DNA from: Burkholderiales bacterium
Lineage (GTDB): Bacteria; Pseudomonadota; Gammaproteobacteria; Burkholderiales; SG8-39
Assembly: GCA_029266935.1 (NCBI GenBank)
Contig: JAQSVY010000116.1
Span: 1-5,531 of the forward strand
Reading direction: 5' to 3'
Length of the DNA: 5,531 bases
Shown here: positions 1 through 5,531 of the stretch, one piece after another
How positions within the stretch are numbered: the first letter of the stretch is position 1
Layout of the letters: every line of letters starts with the position of its first letter
The notes under the pieces: model-generated
Databases searched by the model: none
The model's input: the letters and a program-made list of their open reading frames with translations, nothing else
Told to the model about the DNA's origin: nothing
Translations under genes and position numbers: made by a program

Positions 1-1
1 G

Positions 2-568
2 CAGATGCAGCTGCACATCCAGGAGAACTTCACGCACGTGCTCGCCGAGCTGCTGAAGAACGGCGAGGTGGACGTGATCCTGATCGCGCTGCCCTTCGCC
101 GAGCCGGGCATCGAGACGCGCGCGGTCTATGACGAGCCGTTCATGGTGGCGGTGCCCAAGGGGCACGCCTGGGACGGGCGCAAGCGCGCGGTGAGCTCCG
201 AGGAGCTGACGAAGGAGAGCCTGCTGCTCCTTGGCGAGGGCCACTGCTTCCGCGACCAGGTGCTCGACATCTGCCACGTCGTGCGCGCGAAGGAGAGGAG
301 CCCGCTCGCCCGCACGGTGGAGGGCGGCTCGCTCGAGACCATCCGCCAGATGGTCGCCGGCGGCGTGGGCGTGACGGTGCTGCCCTCGACTTCCATCACC
401 AGCAACACCTCCTCGGACCTGATCCGGGTGCTGCCCTTCGCGCGGCCGGCGCCGACGCGGCGCGTCGGCCTCGCCTGGCGCAAGAGCTACCCGCGCCCGG
501 AGGCGATCGAGGCCTTGCGCAAGGCGATCCTCGCCTGCAACCTGCCGCAGGTGGAGAAGCTCAATTAG
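2..568 (+). CDS. oxyR: OxyR, peroxide-sensing LysR-family regulator (3' part; N-terminus outside window)
   Basis: This is the effector-binding (regulatory) domain of OxyR, the LysR-type transcription factor that senses hydrogen peroxide by forming an intramolecular disulfide and then activates antioxidant genes. The frame is open to the left edge, so the ATG at 5 is probably internal. By alignment to the remembered E. coli protein (305 residues), about 118 residues are missing, including the winged-helix DNA-binding domain. Counting from the ATG at 5, the redox motif GHCFRDQVLDIC carries Cys81 and Cys90, with the same nine-residue spacing as E. coli Cys199 and Cys208. The neighbouring His and Arg-Asp of the sensor loop are also kept. 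Further family blocks are DEPF (43-46), SLETIRQMVAGGVGVTVLP (109-127) and WRKSYPRPEAIEAL (158-171). Both redox cysteines are present, so it should be a functional peroxide sensor. It converges on the response regulator gene, with 40 bases between the two stops. The usual OxyR partners (catalase, peroxiredoxin, recG) are not visible here. Confidence 0.93.
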   Translation, partial: QMQLHIQENFTHVLAELLKNGEVDVILIALPFAEPGIETRAVYDEPFMVAVPKGHAWDGRKRAVSSEELTKESLLLLGEGHCFRDQVLDICHVVRAKERSPLARTVEGGSLETIRQMVAGGVGVTVLPSTSITSNTSSDLIRVLPFARPAPTRRVGLAWRKSYPRPEAIEALRKAILACNLPQVEKLN

Positions 569-581
569 GAACCTGATTTCC

Positions 582-612
582 GTGCAGCTAGACGAGGCGG
601 TTGTGCAGCTAG
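582..612. repeat. 10-bp direct repeat GTGCAGCTAG, 21 bases apart
   Basis: The decamer GTGCAGCTAG occurs at 582-591 and again at 603-612, between the convergent oxyR and response-regulator genes. On the minus strand both copies read CTAGCTGCAC. The right-hand copy contains the response regulator's TAG stop (611-609), and the left-hand copy supplies a second TAG in the same frame, seven codons further on. Similarity does not extend beyond about ten bases. It could be a remnant of a small duplication, a backup stop, or chance. No stable hairpin followed by a T-run was seen in this gap. Confidence 0.5.
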
Positions 613-974
613 GGCCGCTGCGCGCCGACCAGGCGAAGCAGCGCCTCGGGATCCACCGGCTTGGTGAGGTGATGATCGAAGCCGGCCTGCTTGGAGGCGA
701 GCTTGTCCGACTCCTGCCCCCAGGCCGAGACCGCGATGAGCAGCGGCCGTGGCGCGCGCTCGTGGCGGCGGAGCTCGCGCACCAGGTCGTAGCCGCTCAT
801 CTTCGGCATCTGGATGTCGAGCAGGACCACGTCCGGGCGCAGCGTGTCGGCGATCTGGATGGCGTCGCGGCCGCCGTAGGCGGTATGGACGTCGTGGCCG
901 CCGTTACGCAGCAGCAGCGTCAGGGTATCGGCCGCGTCGACGTTGTCGTCGACCACCAGGATCTTCTTCTTCAC
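609..974 (-). CDS. Single-domain response regulator (CheY-like receiver)
   Basis: This 121-residue protein is a stand-alone receiver (REC) domain with no output domain. It should accept a phosphoryl group from a histidine kinase and act through protein contacts in the cytoplasm. All signature residues are present: the acidic pair Asp9-Asp10 (ILVVDDN), the phospho-acceptor Asp53 (VVLLDIQMP), the switch Ser83 (AVSAWGQ) and the conserved Lys105 (LTKPVDP). The sequence style (DDNVDAADTL, ILVV, KPVDPEALL) is that of receivers found at the C-terminus of hybrid histidine kinases, so it may relay phosphate for an orphan kinase coded elsewhere. No kinase or phosphotransfer protein lies in the window. 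The start chosen is GTG at 974, directly before the lysine-rich MKKKILVVDD beginning that is normal for the family. No ATG in the same frame lies close upstream and there is no clear Shine-Dalgarno sequence. It is divergent from glgX and convergent with oxyR, and so probably forms its own transcription unit. Confidence 0.92.
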   Translation of the reverse strand: MKKKILVVDDNVDAADTLTLLLRNGGHDVHTAYGGRDAIQIADTLRPDVVLLDIQMPKMSGYDLVRELRRHERAPRPLLIAVSAWGQESDKLASKQAGFDHHLTKPVDPEALLRLVGAQRP

Positions 975-979
975 ACGGG

Positions 980-992
980 CATAATAAAGTGG
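980..992. promoter_or_regulatory. AT-rich element in the response regulator/glgX divergent region
   Basis: In otherwise GC-rich DNA, CATAATAAAGTGG stands out. On the minus strand it gives TATTAT (986-981), a fair -10 box, ending six bases before the GTG of the response regulator. Transcription from it would start at or very near that codon. On the plus strand CATAAT (980-985) matches five of six bases of the -10 consensus, which could serve glgX about 100 bases downstream. No good -35 hexamer was found at 16-18 base spacing on either strand, so this is a weak inference and the true promoters may be elsewhere. Confidence 0.3.
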
Positions 993-1003
993 AATTCGCG
1001 GTA

Positions 1004-1018
1004 CGGGGCGTCTCCCCG
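1004..1018. repeat. Small inverted repeat in the divergent intergenic region
   Basis: CGGGG (1004-1008) and CCCCG (1014-1018) form a perfect five-base-pair inverted repeat around the five-base loop CGTCT. It lies between the response regulator and glgX starts, where an operator or a leader hairpin could sit. GC-rich DNA produces such short palindromes often, and no T-run follows, so it is not a terminator. No regulator can be assigned. Confidence 0.3.
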
Positions 1019-1083
1019 CGCCTAGTCCGGGCGGACCAAGCGCCAGAACCGCGGCCCGCCCCTGACTTCAGGGATGATTTCCA

Positions 1084-3192
<2,109 letters not shown>

Positions 3193-3229
3193 GACTTCGC
3201 CGCTCATCGCGCTGGTCGTCGTCGCCGGG

Positions 3230-4804
3230 GTGCTGCACCTCGCGCGCGACGTGCTGATCCCGTTCGCGCTCGCCATCCTGCTCGCTTTCCTGCTCGCCCC
3301 CGCGGTGCGCGGCCTCGAGCGCCTGCGGCTCGGGCGCCTCGCCTCGACGCTCGTCGTGGTGGCGATCGGCTTCGCGGCGATCGGCGCCGTGGGCTGGATC
3401 GCCGCCACCCAGGCGGTGTCGGTCGCCTCGAAGCTGCCCGAGTACCGCGAGAACGTGAGGACCAAGATCCGCGCGCTGCGCCACGCGCCCGAGGGCAAGA
3501 TCGGTCGGGCCGCCGAGGCACTCAAGGACCTGCAGAGCGAGGCGGGGACGACGCAGGAGCCGATCGCGGTCACCGAGACCCCGACCTCGCCGCTCGCGGT
3601 GATCGGCGAGTGGGCCGAGCCGGTGGCGAAGCCCGCGGGTACGGCGCTCGCGGTAATCGTCTTCACCATCCTCATGCTGCTGCACCGCGAGAACATGCGC
3701 GATCGCCTGATCGGCGTGATCGGCGCCGGGCGCATCAACGTCACCACGCAGGCGATGGGCGAGGCGGCGTCGCGCGTGAGCCGCTTTCTCTTCATGCAGC
3801 TCGTCATCAACGCCTGCTTCGGCATCCCGTTCGGCATCGCGCTCTATTTCATCGGCATCCCGAATGCGATGCTATGGGGCCTGCTCGCGACGCTGCTGCG
3901 CTTCATCCCCTACGCCGGCGTGTGGATCGCGATCGCGATGCCGGCGCTGCTCGCCATCGCCATCGACGACGGGTGGAGCATGTTCGCGTGGACGCTCGGC
4001 ACGTTTGCCGTCCTGGAAGCCATGGCCGTCTACGTGGCCGAGCCGATCCTCTACGGCCGCAGCGCCGGCCTCTCGGCGATGGCGGTGATCGTGGCGGCGC
4101 TCTTCTGGACCTGGCTGTGGGGCCCGGTCGGGCTGCTGCTCGCGATGCCGCTCACCGTGGTCGCGACCGTCGTCGGCCGGTACGTGCCGCAGCTCGGCTA
4201 CCTCAACACGCTGCTCGGCGTCGAGCCGGTGCTCGCGCCCGAGGCGCGCTTCTACCAGCGCCTGGTCGCGCTCGACCAGGAGGAGGCGACCGAGCTCGCC
4301 GAGAAGCACATCGAGGAGCACGGCGCGCAGGCATTCTTCGCCGACGTGGTGGTGCCGGCGCTCAGCCTCGCCGAGCGCGATCGCCACCTCGGCGAGCTCG
4401 ACGCGCGCCGCGAGCGGTTCCTCTTCGACACCGTGGGCGGGCTGATCGAGGACTTTTCCGAGACGCATCCGGAGATCAATGCCGCCGCTTGCATCGTCCC
4501 GGCGCACGACGAGGCGGACCGCCTCGCGGGCGAGATCCTCTCGCGCTTCACCGGCGCGAAGCTCACCGATGCGCCGCAGGACTGCCGCCTGGTATGCATC
4601 TCCGCCGTGCCGCCGCACGCCGGCGCCCACGCCGCCTCGGCGGCGCGGCGCGTGCGCAAGCAACTCCCCGAGACGAAAGTCGTCGTCGCCCTCTGGGCGG
4701 GCGACGGCGACATCGGCCGCGCCACCACCCGGCTGCAGCAGGTCGGGGTCGACCAGGTCGTCACGCGCCTGCCCGACGCAATCGAAGCGCTGCGCCACGC
4801 CTGA
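3230..4804 (+). CDS. AI-2E family membrane transporter with a long soluble C-terminal domain
   Basis: This integral membrane protein belongs to the AI-2E (PerM/TqsA/YdiK) family, proposed exporters or permeases; TqsA is linked to autoinducer-2 and others to ion export, so the substrate here is unknown. From the GTG at 3230 (524 residues), hydrophobic segments lie near 8-25, 39-60, 137-151, 186-208, 211-245, 253-272 and 281-313, with a soluble loop at about 65-135. Family signatures are RFIPYAGVWIAI (224-235), EPILYGRSAGLS (271-282) and LFWTWLWGPVGLLLAMPLTV (291-310). About 190 further residues follow, whereas basic family members are about 350 long. The start is doubtful. The frame is open back to 3185, and the upstream codons encode KTSPLIALVVVAG, which completes the expected first membrane helix. 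The only candidates there are ATT (3188), ATC (3206) and CTG (3212). GTG 3230 is the first standard start codon but cuts into that helix. The ATT overlaps the glgX TAA, suggesting translational coupling. Confidence 0.9.
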   Translation: MLHLARDVLIPFALAILLAFLLAPAVRGLERLRLGRLASTLVVVAIGFAAIGAVGWIAATQAVSVASKLPEYRENVRTKIRALRHAPEGKIGRAAEALKDLQSEAGTTQEPIAVTETPTSPLAVIGEWAEPVAKPAGTALAVIVFTILMLLHRENMRDRLIGVIGAGRINVTTQAMGEAASRVSRFLFMQLVINACFGIPFGIALYFIGIPNAMLWGLLATLLRFIPYAGVWIAIAMPALLAIAIDDGWSMFAWTLGTFAVLEAMAVYVAEPILYGRSAGLSAMAVIVAALFWTWLWGPVGLLLAMPLTVVATVVGRYVPQLGYLNTLLGVEPVLAPEARFYQRLVALDQEEATELAEKHIEEHGAQAFFADVVVPALSLAERDRHLGELDARRERFLFDTVGGLIEDFSETHPEINAAACIVPAHDEADRLAGEILSRFTGAKLTDAPQDCRLVCISAVPPHAGAHAASAARRVRKQLPETKVVVALWAGDGDIGRATTRLQQVGVDQVVTRLPDAIEALRHA

Positions 4805-4924
4805 TTTCAAAATCGGTTCGACGGTGTGCGTGACGTACTCTTTGGCGAGAACTGGGGCGAAGTGATTGCGCGAGTTGCCTTGGGTCAGTCGGCGGCGTAA
4901 GGTCTTGCAGCACGGAAAGCACCT
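4805..4924. other. Intergenic stretch, no recognised gene
   Basis: These 120 bases separate the AI-2E stop from the substrate-binding protein. They are less GC-rich than the DNA to the left. I saw no convincing terminator hairpin, tRNA or promoter. GGAAAG (4914-4919), five bases before the ATG at 4925, is a modest ribosome-binding site. The AI-2E frame continues open after its TGA for 31 sense codons to a TAA at 4898-4900; that peptide, containing GENWGEVIARVALGQ, matches nothing I recognise and may be a gene remnant or chance. Confidence 0.6.
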
Positions 4925-5531
4925 ATGGCTCCTACGCGGCGCGCTGTCATTGTCGGGCTCCTGGCGATAGGCGGCGGGTTCGCGATGCGAGGCAACGCCC
5001 AGACCGCTGCGGCAAGCGTTCCGCGGATCGTGTTCGTGAGCAATCGAGACGAGGCCGGCGCCCGGCCGTTCCTGCAGAGCTTCGTGAAAGGCCTGCAGGA
5101 ACGAGGGCATGCCGAGAGAAGGACGTATGTGCTCGAAGTCCGGTATGCCAGTGGCGAGTCCTCCCGTCTTAGATCGCTCATTGAGGAAGGGGCTGTAAGC
5201 CGCCCGGACGTGCTTGTCGTCAGCGGGCTGTTTTCGGCCCGCCTTGCGCGAGACGCGACTGCCACCGTCCCGATTATCGTGGCTACGGCGAGCGATCTTG
5301 TGGAAGCCGGCATTGTTCGTAGCTACGCCCATCCCGGCGGCAACATTACCGGTATCGCCGACTTGAGCGACGAGACGTCTGCCAAGCGCCTTGAACTGCT
5401 GAAGGCCGCATTGCCGAACGCGACCCGGGTTGCGCTTCTCACCAACCCGGATTTCCCCGCGACGCCGAAGATCGAGAAGCTCGTGGGTGATGCTGCACGA
5501 GGCCTTGGCATCCGCTTAACCGTGGTCCACG
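4925..5531 (+). CDS. ABC transporter substrate-binding protein, PF04392 type (5' part, runs off window)
   Basis: This is the N-terminal 202 residues of a periplasmic ligand-binding protein of the family that includes the tryptophan/tyrosine-associated TrpX-type proteins. The frame stays open from the ATG at 4925 to the right edge, and members are usually about 320-330 residues, so roughly 120 are missing. The N-terminus is a signal peptide: Arg5-Arg6, a hydrophobic core at about 7-20, then GNAQT with probable cleavage near Ala25. The twin arginine hints at Tat export, but the full SRRxFLK motif is absent. The mature part shows the family pattern: IVFVSN first strand (35-40), SFVKGLQERGH (52-62), RPDVLVVSG (93-101), VPIIVATASD (115-124), PGGNITGI (137-144), KRLELLKAALP (154-164) and VALLTNPD (169-176). 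The ligand cannot be named; such genes often sit beside an ABC permease and ATPase, which would lie beyond the window. Twenty-three of 80 sampled codons end in A or T, unlike its left neighbour, hinting at different ancestry. Confidence 0.9.
   Translation, partial: MAPTRRAVIVGLLAIGGGFAMRGNAQTAAASVPRIVFVSNRDEAGARPFLQSFVKGLQERGHAERRTYVLEVRYASGESSRLRSLIEEGAVSRPDVLVVSGLFSARLARDATATVPIIVATASDLVEAGIVRSYAHPGGNITGIADLSDETSAKRLELLKAALPNATRVALLTNPDFPATPKIEKLVGDAARGLGIRLTVVH

Noticed and set aside
569..608. GGAA...TTCC hairpin in the convergent gap, considered as a bidirectional terminator
   Set aside because: The stem is only four base pairs with no T-tract on either strand.
4804..4815. GATTT-CA-AAATC palindrome just after the AI-2E stop, considered as a terminator
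   Set aside because: The loop would be only two bases, the stem is AT-rich and no T-run follows, so it does not fit an intrinsic terminator.
3610..4833. A 407-codon plus-strand frame inside the AI-2E gene
   Set aside because: It is the +1 frame of a clear membrane-protein gene; the product is almost only R, A, G, H and P.
3872..5332. A 486-codon minus-strand open frame spanning the AI-2E gene, the intergenic gap and the substrate-binding gene
   Set aside because: It crosses two clear plus-strand genes, is dominated by R, A, E, G and H, and shows no family motif. It is a compositional shadow.

Overview
The window comes from a very GC-rich bacterial chromosome, roughly two-thirds G+C by eye, with strong preference for G or C at third codon positions. 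The OxyR fragment resembles betaproteobacterial OxyR, with its GHCFRDQVLDIC redox motif and WRKSYPRPEAIEAL tail. The PF04392-type binding protein and the large C-terminal extension on the AI-2E permease are also common in Beta- and Alphaproteobacteria. A betaproteobacterium, perhaps in or near Burkholderiales, is the best guess, but nothing here fixes the genus.

Layout from left to right. The 3' part of oxyR (+) enters from the left edge and ends at 568. It converges on a small single-domain response regulator (-, 974 to 609). That gene is divergent from glgX (+, 1084-3192), a complete glycogen debranching enzyme. glgX is followed almost without a gap by an AI-2E family membrane protein (+, GTG at 3230 to 4804) whose reading frame is open back to the glgX stop codon. 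After about 120 bases with no recognised gene comes the 5' part of a periplasmic ABC-transporter substrate-binding protein (+, 4925 to the right edge). It is open to the window end and has visibly weaker GC3 bias.

Functionally this looks like an ordinary chromosomal stretch of unrelated housekeeping and accessory genes: peroxide sensing (OxyR), phosphorelay signalling (receiver protein), glycogen or maltodextrin breakdown (GlgX), a membrane exporter-type protein, and small-ligand uptake. Only glgX and the AI-2E gene look like an operon. I found no RNA gene, CRISPR array, insertion sequence or convincing intrinsic terminator.

The points most worth a second look are the unresolved, possibly non-canonical start of the AI-2E gene and its soluble C-terminal tail, which resembles a degenerate cobalamin-binding-type module. 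A possibly leaderless GTG start on the response regulator and the composition change at about 4805 also deserve checking. I do not see strong evidence for a wholly new system.
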